Assembly: GCA_022577435.1 (NCBI GenBank)
Contig: JAKOON010000007.1
Location: 12,152,926-12,216,925 of the forward strand
Source: Embiotoca jacksoni
Taxonomy: Eukaryota; Chordata; Actinopteri; Embiotocidae
Direction of reading: 5' to 3'
DNA: 64,000 nucleotides
Shown here: positions 28,611 to 42,690 of the stretch, in pieces
Position numbering within the stretch: the first letter of the stretch is position 1
Layout of the letters: every line of letters begins with the position of its first letter
Translations under genes and position numbers: made by a program
The notes under the pieces: generated by a model
Databases searched by the model: none
What the model was told of the DNA's origin: nothing
Seen by the model: the letters and a program-made list of their open reading frames with translations, nothing else

Positions 28611-31600
28611 TTACCAATCGCATTATTATTGTCTGCATTGGTCGGCTCAACTGTGTCATTAGATTTTAACACAAAATATTGCCAGACAAAGTTCCTTCTT
28701 TCTCCGATTGGCTGCCTTCCTGTCTGACTGATGGGTACTACGATACATGACGTGAAAGGATGTCTGTCAGTTTAAAAGAGAAAGGAGCATGAGTTTATGA
28801 CAATATTGTTTTACTCCCAGTGGTATATAATTCCTTATACTAGCAATGCCGGTTTTAAAAAATATATATTTTTGCCCTTTCTAATGATTCTTATTTTCTG
28901 AAAAATTAACTGACATGAATCTATTTATTTTTTAAAAACGGTCACAAATTTGCATTGCTGAGGGTATAGTTTTAATGCAAAATATTCACTGGTAAGTATT
29001 TCACACTTTTGTGTCTTTAATTCATCACGGCCCCAGTGTGGAAAAACCTACTTAAGAGGTTGCAGTGATCTCGTGTTTTTCTGAGATCATAAATTGTGTT
29101 TATAATATTTGGTTAAAGGCAAATGTCCCACACCTGTTAAATTTCAGGTTCACTGGTGTGAACAATGAAAATATTTAGTCCCTTGACAGATCTTTGGTTG
29201 TGTATTCCCTGCAAAATTGCATATTGTTTAGGACAAAGAGACAAGCCAAGCCACCACAATATTTGGAAGCAGCAAAAGAGTTATCCACAAACCAGTAAGG
29301 TGTCTTAAAGTGTCTTTTCTGATTTGCGCTGCTGAAGGGAGGTAAAAAAAATGAAAGAATGACTGCATTCAAGAAAGCACTGAGGGTTTCTTTGTGTTAC
29401 TACTGTTACTAGCAAGATTATATTTAGCAATTACTCACACCCATACAACATGACAAACAAATATTCATATACATTTAAATATTTTAAGTAAAATGTAGTC
29501 TCAAAGTGCATTTAGTAGATAACAGCATATTATCAAAAACGCTGTCCATAATCCTCATCTTTGGCACTGTGAAGCAGAATCTTTAGTCCCAATTCAAGGT
29601 CCATGCTTTTCAACCTTGTCTTTAAAAAAGTATGTTTTATATCTAACCAAAAATAAGATCATTTGTGTTTAAGGAAACATAAGTGAAAATGGATTACATT
29701 TTTTAATGTAATGAGAGAACATTGTTAATAAAAGTATTTTTCAAGTCACAAATATGTTGATGCTAAACATCTTTTTTTTTTTTTTACCTGTAGTTACACT
29801 AGCCTTATTCAACTTTGTTGTACCTATGTTTTAACAATCACAGCAAAGGGTTATAGTCAGGGAAACATTGTGGTCTGGTTTTAAACAGGGAAAAAAAGTC
29901 TCCATTAATGGAGAAACAGCATGTTTATTTACATTTAAACCACAATCTTTTTCTAACTTTAACCAAGATGCACTTCATAAATCATTCCAAAAAAAATGCC
30001 TCTGAACATCATTTAGCAAGTGTAGCAGTGTTGCACCCAAAATAAACATAACTGGGAAAGCAATTTACTTGTAGCTACATGAACTTCATTGGTTGGCTTC
30101 TGTCCCAACACAAGACTCAATGTTCATGATCGGATGAAGTTTGTCAGGGAAGTGCGGAAGAGTCCTGGGGATGCTGTAGATTAAATCCTTACAACTACTA
30201 AATTTCCACAACAGATTAATCCCCAGAACAACAGACAAGCTCCTAACACCAGTGTTGACAGTGACATGACATGGTTGAAAGCTCCTCAGTAAGTGCACGA
30301 TTTTGGACGGTTTTGTCAATCAAATTACTTTATATACTCATATCTCATAAACTCATTTAGTAATTTATGTAAAGAGTATGTTTACATTTTTATATTCCTT
30401 TTGCATTAGTGGCATGGCGATATCTCGGACATCATTATCACCTGCTAATATTTCTACTGATATCAGTTCATCACTGGTGTTGCACAAGCAATTTAAAGAT
30501 ATCCCTGCAGTTGTGGTCTTGACCGGTCTTTTTTTTCTGACACCAAACAAGGCCAAACAAAAATGTGCTCAATTTCAAGACAAGACAGAGACCTTCAAAA
30601 AATGGTAGGAATCTCAAGTAGGCCTACTACAACACATTTCACCACTCTAATAACTCTTGTGTTTGTCTGCCATGTGAATTCTGTATTTTGTTTTCCTGTT
30701 TTCTAAGAACAATTTTCTTTCAAAACAAGTGCAACTCCCTTCCGTCTAATAAATCAAAATACCATCACTTTATTAGGCAGTTTTACTCCAAGGGACTGAT
30801 TCCCTGCAAGTAATACTATAAACTGTGACCAGCCCTTCTCTGGCATTTGAAAACTAGATTAAAGGTCAAGACTTATTCCAAGGATGATTTCTGCTGACTC
30901 AACAGTGTCACAGCAGTGAACATTTACCTTTGGCAAAACTCAACTGCAAGTTGTCTTTTCAGAATCAGTATTCCTCGTACTCTTGTTAATCCACAAACCT
31001 CACTGTGAACAGATTTACCTTCTATCAGAAACCAAGACCTCATGAAAACTATTTTGAGTAACTGGGAGACCGATTTTGGAGTGATATTTTTGCTGATTTG
31101 TTAAGAGTGTAATTTCTTAATGCTGTGCACCACAATTGAAACTTCACTCATCTCTATTGTGAAGGGTTGGAAAGATATAAATTAGAGATAAGGGATTGTA
31201 TGTTATCTGGGCAAATAAAACTACAAAACCTAAAATATCAGCATTGCTAGCACTAAAGGTAAAATATTGAGCAGGTCAGATCCAAGATGGCAAATTATTT
31301 ATTACTCTGTTAAAGGAAGGTATGTAAACAAAGCTATACTGCATTTGGCTTGAATAGCTGCATTATGTGGTGATCTAAAAACAGATATGTTAAGATAGAT
31401 TGCATCAGCAGTGGAGACATACATTTCCAACTCTATATCTACAAACAATTATAAGGACCGTTTTGTTCAAATTCCTACACAAAATTGGGTTCTCAGAAAA
31501 GTATGGCGACACAGTGGGACATTGTTACACCTAAAACCAATGAAATTGTGCTGCAGAGAAATGTTGCCGAACAAACAAATAAGTGCAGGTCCTGTTTCAG

Positions 31601-31920
31601 CAAGCACTTGCTTTAAAACGCAGCCAATAAACATTCTGGCTCTGCATTTATGAAAGCTTGATAAGCTTGATGAAATGGCAGCTATACAAGATGCAACACT
31701 GATGTGACACACTTCCTCTAAAGACTCTCAGAGTTTGGAGTCAATTGTAGCAGCTTTAAACACAAAGCTATCAACAGGAGTCACTATTTAAGAGTCATGG
31801 CTTTATGGGAGAGTAGGGTCTAATGTGAATTCCATTTCAGCTTTATGGGGTTATTGTTTTCTCCGCTGAGCAATAAACTGTATGAGAATAAACTGTCTTA
31901 ATAAATATTCAGGATTTAAA
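28611..31920. other. intergenic stretch without a supported gene
   Basis: AT-rich sequence. A segment near 29790-29990 has the character of an old dispersed repeat, but I could not define ends. No conserved reading frame was seen. Confidence 0.3.
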
Positions 31921-31929
31921 GATGCTACG

Positions 31930-32395
31930 GTCCTGAGAAAAAGGACCCAAAAGAACGACTTAAGAGGTAGATAGAAAAGTAAAGAGTCTTAACTAAGATA
32001 AAACAAGGATACAAATGCCAGACTGGCACAAAAAAAAAAATGCAAGCGGGTGAACTGAAGCAAAATCCAAAAGCACAGGCAAGGTAAAAAAAAAAAAAAT
32101 TAAAAAAAGATCAAAACAGGCAGGTAAAGAACATAAAGCTTGAAAGCTAAGGCACATGACACAAAGACAATCTGGCAGAGAACAAGGGGAAACAGACCGG
32201 TATGTACAGAGAGCTAAAGAGGGAATGGAGAATGTGTGAGCAGGTGAGTGAGGAAGAAGAGCAGGCAGGTTGGAGTGGCAGGACCTTTAACTTCAGCACA
32301 ATTATAACATGCTTGCACAAACAACTGGACTGAATGAATGAAAAGATGAATGAGTGGACTGAAACTAAAAACCATGACATGAAAAGTTATTTGTT
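31930..32395. repeat. degenerate teleost dispersed repeat
   Basis: Phrases such as ATCAAAACAGGCAGGTAAAG, GGCACATGACACAAAGACAA, CTGGCAGAGAACAAGGGGAAAC, GAGCAGGTGAGTGAGGAAG and AACATGACATGAAA follow in the order seen in a common fish interspersed element. Ends and class are not determined. Two A runs interrupt it. Confidence 0.4.
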
Positions 32396-35300
32396 ATTTG
32401 ACATGTCATCATAATGGCCCTTGTGTTTGGTGAAAGAAGACATTCATATTTACTACACTGTGGTGAATCAAAGTAATTATTAAGTCCCGTGTCCTGTGGT
32501 CTTTTTCTGAACCATGACAGCCAGTTTTCTCTGATGAGCTCTGCTGAGCATCACAACGCACTCGACTCCTCCAGTTAAAGTGTAACACAGTAATGTTGTA
32601 TACAGAAAGTGGAAGAAAGCGGTGATAAATTGCATAATGTATGTTCCAAAACAAAGAAGTTTTCCTTCACATGGATCTGATAGGTCAGAGCAGCCTTTTC
32701 TCTAGGCAGTGTTTACTCAGGCTGCATGTTACTGTGGTCTAAAGGCCCACATTCATCTCTCCTTATATCCACTCTGGGCCCCGAGTGACCTTGTATTTTT
32801 GGACTAAATGAGGAAAGTAGAGGGAAGAAAACAAAAAAGCCTCCTGCTGTACTTTGTCCTGGTTTCACACAGCTAGTGTCGATGCTTAAAGGGTAATTCC
32901 AGATAGGAGTCAGAGATGGTCCTCTCTGAATGACCTAGTTCACTCCCATCACCTCCAACCAAAAAAGTACACTGAAGGAAATGTTGTAGCTTGAAAGTTC
33001 TGTTTGACCTTTGTTGTTTGATCTGAAGTCATTGGTGACAAACATTGAAATGAAGAATTGTGGAGAGCCCTCTGGTACCACTTTCTAATAAGTCATTATT
33101 AACTACCAACCATTCCTGATAGAGAAATTGTCATATGCAACTGATGGGTTTGTTAATACATACATTATGTTTATGTGTCTCTGTCCATTTTTTTTCAAAA
33201 GAAAGCCCTCTTAAGCTATTGTAACTAACCTCACATCAAAATGTGTAGTAGCTACATTGGTCCACAGTGCAAATTGTAATACTTTCACCATAACGAGACG
33301 GCCAAGTTGTAAACATATTGTCATAGAAGGAAGTCATGTGACTATATATAAAGTGTGATAGTGTCTGTGTAGTTGGGGGTGGTTGGGTGGATCAAACACA
33401 GGACTTTCACCCAGGAGACCTCTGTTCGGTTCAGTGAGAAAGCAAAATTCAACATGGTTTCATGTAATTAAATACATAAAACATGTTTAGGTTATATAAC
33501 ATAACTTTGCTCACACAGGTAATGTTACTTATAAAGTAACATACTTATTAAACTTTTTCCTAAACCTAAATCACAAAGTTTTGGTGCCTAGCCAGAAAGA
33601 AAAGTGTGACCATGTCACATGTAACCTAAAATTTGATCTTTTCTTAAAAATAACCACATCTTTGGTACCAGTCTGAGATGGCAGCAGGTTTTGTTGGACA
33701 GTCTGCACTGTGGATCAATGTAACTATTACACATTTTGATGTGACACTTGGTTGGATGTATGCTTTAAGCATATATTTGGTGTGTTTCATTAAAATACCG
33801 TACAGTTCTTAAGTACTTTCAATCACTTACCGAAAAGTTGTTTTTTTTTCCAAACATACAAAAATGAAACACGGTGACAAAATAACTAAGACTGTTTGAG
33901 CATGTTAGGCATTACAGAGAGGGTCAAAAACCAGCTTTCTCTTATCTCTACAATTTTGCAACTAGTTGTAATGCAAATATTTGCAATCACTACAGCTGAG
34001 GCAGAGACATGCTGACATTTAGTCCAAAGTATTTGGCAAACTCTGAAAACACTGGTGGAGCAGAGCCATGGCCTTTTTGGCAGGCCTGGTCAGGTTTCAC
34101 ATGGGAAGCTGGTCACAGCAGCCTCTTGTTAGGACTCAGGAGGAAGACAGGGAGAGACAGGAAGCCACCAAATGAGAACAGAAGCTGTTTATATGGCCTT
34201 GTGCATACCAGACTGTCCATGTACATGCTTGGTTTACCCTGAGGGCGAGTAGTCTGATGCCCCTGGGTTGTGGACCGCTGTTGTAGATGTAATCGAATTT
34301 CCAAATAATGCAATGTCCATGGTTGTGTGCTTACAAACTTGAAATTTAAACTTTAAAGCCCCACAATGCACTTGTGCCTGTGGCCCTTTATAGGTATAGC
34401 CACAGTTGTGTTAACAAAAAAAAAAACAACAAAAAAAAAAAAATTGAGTTAAGTGCAGTAGTAGACCTCCTGAATCATCAAGGGCAGAGGGTAATCTTCC
34501 CACTTTAAAGCAACATTTTTGCGTTACAAATTGATGCACTTGGGTCAAAATCCAAGAGCATCTTTTACACCTTGACATACAATTCGTTCTATAATGTGAA
34601 GCTTTGCAGAGATGACATTAAAGTGCATGTTCTCTGCAGTTTAAAGAAATTCTGAACAAAGTGGAACATCAGTCAATGCAACCTCTTCTAGTTGTTAATA
34701 ATCAGCTTCATGTCATGAACACAGATGCTTAACAAGCATAAGAATTTCCGTAGTTTGTGGCCAGATGCTATTTCAGCTTCTTTTGCTCCGGAGGGAAACT
34801 AAGCTGATGTATCCCTTGAGATTGTGTTCTTTAAGGAGCAGTACGAGAGTTTTAAAGAGTACTTTGAAATATATCAGTAAAATGCAATTCATGGTGTGGA
34901 GAACTGCAGATATAATAGCCTAAATCCTTCAAGACAACAGTTATAAATGTTTTTAAACTGTTGAAAGTCAAGAGTGATAAGATAAAAGCCGCCTCTGAAG
35001 GAACAAGTCTGAAGACATGACTGATTACAATCAAGCTGGCTCACATCAAACTTCACTAGGACAAACAGTGGCGGAGAAACCCAGACAACAAGCCGCAATG
35101 CAGCAGCTGCTGTGGGTCTGGGGAGTTCAGTCAACCACATATATACTCACACTGACACTGAAATTACAACTGTTACTACACTTTGGTCGTGAATAGGACA
35201 AAGTGCTGGATTAAGTATGAGAATGAGAAAATGTATCCATGTTTAAAATATGTTTAAAAAGCCTAGCGCATTTGAGATTATTTACTGATGATATTCGACT

Positions 35301-36688
35301 CCTCATGGATTCCATTAGAGTCTCCACTGAGTGAGATCAAGCCCATATCATATCCTCTTTAGATGGTTGACAAATTACAGTAGAAAGCATCAGTTTTAAA
35401 AGTCTCTGTACTGGACTGGAGGGATGGGCAGCAGTCGCTCAAAAGATGTTCTTTCATTTGGCAATTTGTTGTCTGACACCTGACCACAAAATCTCCCATA
35501 GCATTTTAATTAGGTTGGACCTGGTGTAAAGGCATATGATTCATACAATTTTCCATAATCATTAAACCATTCAGTGGCCTCTTGTGACCTGTATGATCAG
35601 GTTTCCTTTCATTTGTAACATGTCTGTATGCGTATGAGTAATTTGTGGTCTTGGATGTCAGTAGTCCTTGGAAGCAGATGGTCTTTATTGTCTGATGAAA
35701 CATTCAAGTGAACCAATTTCAGATTGGTGTTAATGGTGGCCTTCTTTACAGCAGACATGTACTGGTCATAGTAGGAAAAGAACAGGTGCTACTTATTAAA
35801 ATAATGATCGTGCTCCAATATTCAAGTGTCAGAGCCTTGACTGTGCGACAGTGCTCAATACCAGACCTCTGACACACAAGCAGCTAAATGAAATTCAGCC
35901 AGTTATCTTTCAGACTCCTCATATGACTTGTCAAAATGTGCTTTGTGTAAAAAACCTGTTCTCTTTTATACTGGTGACCCATTGGAAGAATAAAAGGTTG
36001 TTGACTTAAAACAGGTAAAAGCAAAGTTTGCTGTTATAAATCAGAATGAAGGCTATGACATGCAATATAGACCAAAGAGGCAAAGCAGGCAGCCAAAAAG
36101 CCAAAAATAATGACAAGGGAATTGTGAGCATGTGTACAGGTCAGTGTGGAGGTCAGATGACTGGGAGAGGCAGGAACGTGCATGGGGCTACTGCTGGACT
36201 GGACGGGAACCAAAAATATCAACGACGACACCCTTCTAAAAAGTTCTAGTGGAAATCCTTAAACGAGACAAACAAAGATGAGGTGCACTGCAAACTTTAC
36301 CGGGCAAAGCTAACATAACATAAGTTATTTGAGAGCGAAGCACAGAGTAGACGGTCCATCAAATATTATCTTTGCTTGAAACTCACTAGTTGCCATCACT
36401 GTGAAAATGAGTAGTAAAAGGAGTATAGACGAGACGTCAGAGGCCAGGACCAGTTATAAAACGGCGATGTCAGAGCTGGTGGGTCAGTGCTTGTCAGCAT
36501 GGGGACTTCAACCCTGACCTTTATGTCTGCCCCCTCACATTGAGCTGCCACTGATGATGTGCTTCTTTATAGGATTTTATTGATTAGTCTTTGGTGGGTC
36601 AACTCGGGCCAGGCCCAGTTTTATTTCAGGTGACATTAATCGATCGTACAGATCACAGAGAGTTTTTTACAAAGTGTAAATGAAGAAA
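32396..36688. other. intergenic stretch without a supported gene
   Basis: Contains A/C-rich runs near 34413-34443 and part of a dispersed repeat pair: 33530-33600 shares TTTTGGTGCCTA and flanking CCTAAACCTAA-like phrases with 40225-40290. No protein-coding signal was recognised. Confidence 0.35.
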
Positions 36689-36690
36689 TA

Positions 36691-36789
36691 CAGTGAAGAA
36701 AATAATTATTTGATCCCTTGCTGATTTTGTAAGTTTACCCACTGACAAAGAAATGAACAGTAATGGTAGGTTTATTTAACAGAGATTTT

Positions 36790-36823
<34 letters not shown>

Positions 36824-38129
36824 AGAAAATCACATCATATAAAAGTTATAAATTGATTTACATTTGATTGTGTGAAATAAGTATTTGATCCCCTACCGAC
36901 CAGCAAGAATTCTGGCTCCCACAGATGGGTCAGATTAGTCCTCTCGCTTTAAGAAAGTACTCCGAATCTCAACTCATTACCTCTATAAAAGACACCTGTC
37001 CACAGAATCAATCAATCAGATTCCAACCTCTCCACCATGGTCAAGACCAAAGAGCTGTTTGAGGATGTCAGGGACAAGATTGTAGACCTGCACAAAGCTG
37101 GAATGTGCTACAAGACCATCGGCAAGCAGCTCGGTGAGAAGGAGACAACTGGAGAAAAATGGAAGGAAAACAAAATGACCATCAATCGCCCACGGTCTGG
37201 GACTCCCCGCGAGATCTGGCCTCGTGGGGTATCGATGATCATGAGAAAGGTGAGGGATCAGCCCAGAACAACACGGGAGGAACTTGTTAATGATCTCAAG
37301 ACAGCTGGGACCACAGTCACCAAGAAAACCATCGGTAACACACTACGCCATAATGGATTAAAATCCTGCAGTGCTGCAAGGTCCCCCTGCTCAAGAAGGC
37401 ACATGTACAGGCCCGTCTGAAGTTTGTCAATGAACACCTGAATGATTCAGAGAAGGCTTGGGAGAAGGTGATGTGGTCAGATGAGACCAAAATCCAGCTC
37501 TTTGGCATCAACTCGACTCGTCGTATTTGGAGGAAGAGAAATGCTGACTATCCCAAGAACACCGTCCCCACCGTCAAGCATGGAGGTGGAAACATTAAGC
37601 TTTGGGGGTGTTTCTCTGCTAAGGGGACTGGACGACTTCACCGCATCGAGGGGACGATGGACGGGGCCATGTGCTGTGAAATCTTCTGAGACAACCTCCT
37701 TCCCTCAGCCAGTACACTGAAAATGGGTCGTGGATGGGTCTTCCAGCAAGACAATGACCCAAAACATACGGCCAAGGCAACAAAGGAGCGGCTCAAGAAG
37801 AAGCACATTAAGGTCATGGAGTGGTTTAGCCAGGCTCCGGACCTTAATCCCATAGAAAATCTGTGGAGGGAGTTGAAGCTTCGAGTTGCCAAGCGACAGC
37901 CTCGAAACCTTAAGGATTTGGAGAGGATCTGCAAAGTGGAGTGAACAAAAATCACTCCCGAGATGTGTTCAAACCTGGTGACCAACTACAAGAAACGTCT
38001 GACCTCTGTGCTCGCCAACAACGGTTTCTCCACCAAGTACTGAGTAATGTTTTGCTAGGGGATCAAATACTTATTTCACACAATCAAATGTAAGTCAATT
38101 TATAACTTTTTTGTATGATGTGATTTTCT

Positions 38130-38166
<37 letters not shown>

Positions 38167-38277
38167 TTCTGTCTCACTTAAAATAAACCTACCATTATAA
38201 TTACAGACCGTTCATTTCTTTGTCAGTGGGCAAACTTACAAAATCGGCAAGGGATCAAATAATTATTTCCTTCACTG
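36691..38277 (+). mobile_element. Tc1-like DNA transposon, full length, defective
   Basis: 1587 bp flanked by TA dinucleotides (36689-36690 and 38278-38279). The outer termini are inverted: CAGTGAAGAAAATAATTATT on the left and AATAATTATTTCCTTCACTG on the right. The inverted repeats extend about 210 bp inward. They include a block matching CAAATACTTATTTCACACAA and a long A run (left) or T run (right). A plus-strand transposase relic fills the middle. Confidence 0.95.
37037..38043 (+). pseudogene. Tc1-like transposase, frameshifted
   Basis: The start at 37037 reads M-V-K-T-K-E-L and gives an N-terminal paired-like helix-turn-helix region, with a probable internal deletion near 37140 (after G-E-K-E-T-T-G). 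Catalytic motifs of the DDE domain are present in order: W-S-D-E-T-K near 37475, D-N-D-P-K-H near 37752 and P-I-E-N-L-W near 37850. The frame breaks near 37380, and an in-frame TGA at 37687-37689 splits the domain. A Y-K-K-R-L segment and the K-Y end at the TGA at 38041-38043. The family protein is about 340 aa, so this copy cannot make an intact enzyme. Confidence 0.93.
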
Positions 38278-38279
38278 TA

Positions 38280-39957
38280 TTTGATTCTTCCTTTTTCACT
38301 CAAACATTCTTCACTATCATGCTGTTAATGAAAATGAATCTCTGTTTATTCAGGTTCACACTGCCAGCTGTCCAAAACCGATGCTCCTTGAAATCGGCTC
38401 TTTCTAATTGCTATCACACAGAGCGTTGATCCATTACCGGAGCTAAAAATCTAACAGCACCTTTTCACTCTTATGAAGACAATATCTTCATAAGCACATA
38501 TACAGTATGCCAAGTGGCAGAAACACAGAAAAGAAGAGACAAAGATGTGTACGTTACACACACATGCTGTAGATGCACTCGGATTCAAATAAATAAAACA
38601 CATATATAAACAAATTTCTAGTTGGGCATGTTTAGTACCTCTCCCGGCGTAACTACAACCATGTGTTCCCAGCAAGGAAGAATCTGAGCTTTTCCTAAAT
38701 ATTTGCTCCAAGCAGCTGCACTTCATGACATCCAAAAACCCTGCTGAGAGGTGTTTTTATTGGGTTTCACTGCTGATAATGTCCTTACAGAGAAAATGTA
38801 TTGATTTCTATGCAGAGATTTTAATGCTGGAGCTACTCCTGAAATGGGGATAAAGAATAATGTTATCGAGGCCCAAGTGTTTTCCTTCGCTCCTCACTCT
38901 TGGGATGAGGCATGAATCACCAAAGTGATGAATGACACTAAACAGAAGTGGTTGTGATATCTTGCTTTGATCACTGGCAAGGAAAAGCACCTGAAATTTG
39001 TTTCCAGAGGGAGTTGAACTTGGATGCTTTGCACGTCTCACCGTTTGATAATCTATCTTGCTCTCTGTGGTTTTAAATGGGTCCAGACCTATTTTTCAGT
39101 CATCTACAGAAAGTCCCTGGTTCTCCTCACTGCCGGAGGATCTCATGGTGCACAACAATTCTCATGTTGAAAATAGGAGGTTTGGCCATGGTCAGTGTCA
39201 AGAGAGCTATCTATTAGGCCTTATTTTGGGACTTATTTACAAACTTCCACACAAAGTTTATTTAGACTCATGAGCTTTTTCCCCTTTGGCAAATCCTCCT
39301 CAAAGAATCTGGGATCATCACAAAGCCTCAGACAAACTTTTTTGCGGTTCACGTTTATGTTGTGTGTAAACATGCTTCTTTGAATATTATGTAAAAAAAA
39401 CCTAGAACATAAGTTTGATATTTTTCAGTTTGGCAGCTCTCATTACTCACAGAGGCCGATCCACATAGTCTGTTGCCAGTTATCGACTATGCTGTGAGGA
39501 TGCGCTTAATGTATACACACTGCAATGGATCCTGGGAGCTGAGATTTATGATATCTGCAAAAACAAATGACCCCACAAATACACCGTCTACTTTTGGGAA
39601 TGATAATTCTGTCAAGCAAGGAAAGCATTTCTCTTAGCAGACTTGACGTGATGAGTCCTTGCATCTGGCGATTGGGGAACATCACAACACAGTGCAACCT
39701 CTGTACAATTCTCCCAGCCACAAATAACATTTCCAAAAGCCTCTGATACGTCTCCACAATATTAAGGCATCTTATAGAGGGGGCAACGATTTTGAAACCT
39801 ACAGATTACTTGTTAAATTGACTTTGGTTGACACTTTGCAAACCTAATGATCAATAAAAGAAGCATTTCAGTATTTTTAAACCCGAGTCCTATTCTCATA
39901 ACTGTGGAAATTTTGACTGTATCGAAAATGACAACAGTGGTTGATTGTTGAAGGGTG

Positions 39958-40000
<43 letters not shown>

Positions 40001-42480
40001 TATTTATCTTTATGTGTTCTATATTTACATTTATTGCGAACACAAGTGGTTGTTTTTCTGAGTATAAAGAGTTGCAAAGTCCACACAGAGTTCAACAAGA
40101 AAAGTGCTGTGCATGTACCGTGTGAAACCAAATGTTGATGTTAACTAATTTTAACTTACATAAATATGTCAGTTAGCTTATGTCGCGTACCTGACTAACA
40201 CATTTATTTCAACCAAAACTCTGATCTTTTCCAAAACCTAACCAAGTAGTTTTGGTGCCTAAACCTACCCAAACAGCAACCCTTTTCAAAATGAACCACT
40301 ATGCTTATTATTGTTACCATGATGACAAAAATCCCGTAAGACTGTTACTGGTACTTTCCAATGGACAAGTTACCTATTCTGCTGTTCAGGTGTTAGGACT
40401 TTTATATACAGCCTACAGTTGGGACGTGTTGCTCCTACAGGGAGTTTAAAACACATCATTTGGGGAGTCAATGTAAATCTACCTTTGTCATTTTAGTATC
40501 GGTACTTGTCATTTGTAGCTGCAGCAGAAAAACAGGAAAAGTTCTCAAACCATCCAACGCTACCTGTTCGGCTCCAAATGGCATACAGGCACAATTAGGA
40601 ACGAGCTGGCGAATAAAGTAGGCTAGAGCATTTAGCATTCACCAAGGGGTTCGTTAAATTAAAGGAGGGTAATAATCAACTAAAATCCAAACTGTGTCCA
40701 CAAACATTTCTCCAACTGACTGATAATGTTGCTCTGTGTGTGCTGGATGTGTAATAAAATACAGCTTAAAAAGTGATGATATGTCACTGTCGTGTTCACA
40801 GCTTGTTCCTGCTGCTTCCGTGTGGCCAAATTAAAAAATTTTTATTTAAGAATGATTATATTCTTGATGGTCACGAATTCAGCAGCTCACTGTTACGATT
40901 AACCTCGTGTAGTATGTTCATGTTTCTTGGGATGTGATGGAAAACTGCTGTAGGGGTTATGACCTTGAACTCAAGCACAGACCAGCTAAACCACAGCTGT
41001 GTTGTGGACATTTTTCAAATACAATAAAGGCAGCAGGGGATTATGAGAGCATCGTGTTTTCATGAGGAAAAGTTCGTTTCTTACGGACAGCTTTTCTTTC
41101 TCTACAGGGTGCTTGGTGTGACCTCGGTGGGTTCGGACACATCATCACAAACCTCTTGCTGCTTTCAAAGATCCTTTCCAGTGTCACACAGCTAACCAAA
41201 AAGATCTAGAAATATACATGTTTACATGTTTTCTTCACAGGAAAGACATTCTGCAGATTCCATAGTGTCTTGTTTTTGCTTCAAGTTATGATGTGTGTAT
41301 TCCTTTTAAATATCGAAGACATCTTCCAAAGACCAATAAACCTTTAATGGGTTTACGCAGCTCAAAATAAATTCTCTTGAGAAAAGAAAAATGAGTGTGG
41401 GATGAACAATGTGCACCTGGACCTCAAAGAGAACATGTCCTTCTCTTCAGTGAAGAAAATGTATTTTAACAGAGAGCTCTCAAAGGTTGTATCCGTCCTC
41501 ACCTTTCTGCCCGTGTCCAAAAGAGTAAATGGTGCGTTTGTTTATTATGGTTGTTTAGCTACATATTACACCCTTCTGCAGGGAAAGGGTTATATTCAAT
41601 CATTTTCACAGGATATTCTGAGAAACTGGAACCATTGGGGCGGGCAGGTTCGCCATCAGTTCACCCAAACTTGTGGCTACACACGTCACGTGTCAGCTAA
41701 AGTAACATTGTCAATATCTGGCAAAGAATATTACGTTACACTTTTGTGCAATGTGTGAATGTAACAAAAAAAATACTTAAAAGGAGATTAAAGGAACTTT
41801 GGCCTTGGGGTAAAGAAAGGTCCTTTTGCAAAATATTTCCAAACTATCCGCAAGGATAATGCACATTGTTCAACTTGTGTAATTACTAAAGCCCATAGAA
41901 ATTCATAAGGAGTCAATTGAAAGAGATAATAAAACTTGAAAATGTGCAAGGGAACTGGCGCACAATTTTTACCAAATTCAAAAAAGGGATTAGTCAACTT
42001 TAAGAAAGCATTAAGACAAGCGACTGAAGATTTTGGCTCAGTTTGCAATACATCTAGAACAGTCCAAACCTCAACAAATACCCTACAACAGAGGAGCAAA
42101 AACAGAAAGTCAAAAAAACCTGTCGAATATTTCTAATCCTTATATTAAGGAGAAAGACAATTTCATGAACAGTTATATAAAACCAATAATTTAAACTCTC
42201 TACTCTGTGCAGGTGCACATGCGCTTTGCACTAACATCAGCACAATATCCCACAAGGACAATGGTGACATGCTGATGTTAAGCAGCTTTATGTTGCTCAC
42301 CATCTTAATTCATTGGGCCGACATTTGCTAATTAGCACTCAATACAAAAAGTACAATTGAAATTCTGAGCATGTCATCAGTTATAAAGGTATTTATCCCA
42401 AAGTATTGAAGAAATTAAATTATTTTATAACTATGAGTGGTGAAGGCATCATATGAAATTCCAGGGTAAAAGGAGAGTCC
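38280..42480. other. intergenic stretch without a supported gene
   Basis: Holds the second copy (40225-40290) of the TTTTGGTGCCTA repeat and a TA microsatellite. An open frame at 41402-41758 and a Lys-rich frame at 41936-42136 were inspected, but no family was recognised. Confidence 0.3.
39961..39997. repeat. (TA)n microsatellite
   Basis: 37-bp perfect TA tract in noncoding DNA. Confidence 0.97.
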
Positions 42481-42690
42481 ATCCATCCCATCCATTATCT
42501 ATACCCGCTTTATCCTGAACAGGGTCACGGGTGGGCTGGAGCCTATCCCAACATTGGGCGAAGGCAGGGTACACCCTGGACAGATCGTCAGTCCATCACA
42601 GGGCCACATAGAGACAGACGGTAACAAAGACCATTTACGCTCTCATTCACACCTAAGGGCAATTTGTAGAACCACCAATTAGTCATTATT
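42481..42690 (-). repeat. SINE copy, 5'-truncated, minus orientation
   Basis: Carries the tail-side half of the SINE at 17679-18031: CCATCCATTATCTATACCCG, TTATCCTGAACAGGGTCACG, GGAGCCTATCCC, CAGTCCATCACAGGGCCAC and CACACCTAAGGGCAATTTGT. It stops before the tRNA-like head, as expected of a 5'-truncated insertion. Confidence 0.88.

Noticed and set aside
37638..37985. 115-codon minus-strand frame
   Set aside because: Antisense shadow of the Tc1 transposase.
41402..41758. 118-codon plus-strand open frame
   Set aside because: No recognised family, no splice or context support. Possibly repeat-derived but not provable here.
41936..42136. Lys-rich frame considered as a gag-like or other retroelement fragment
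   Set aside because: No diagnostic motif and no neighbouring polymerase or terminal repeats.
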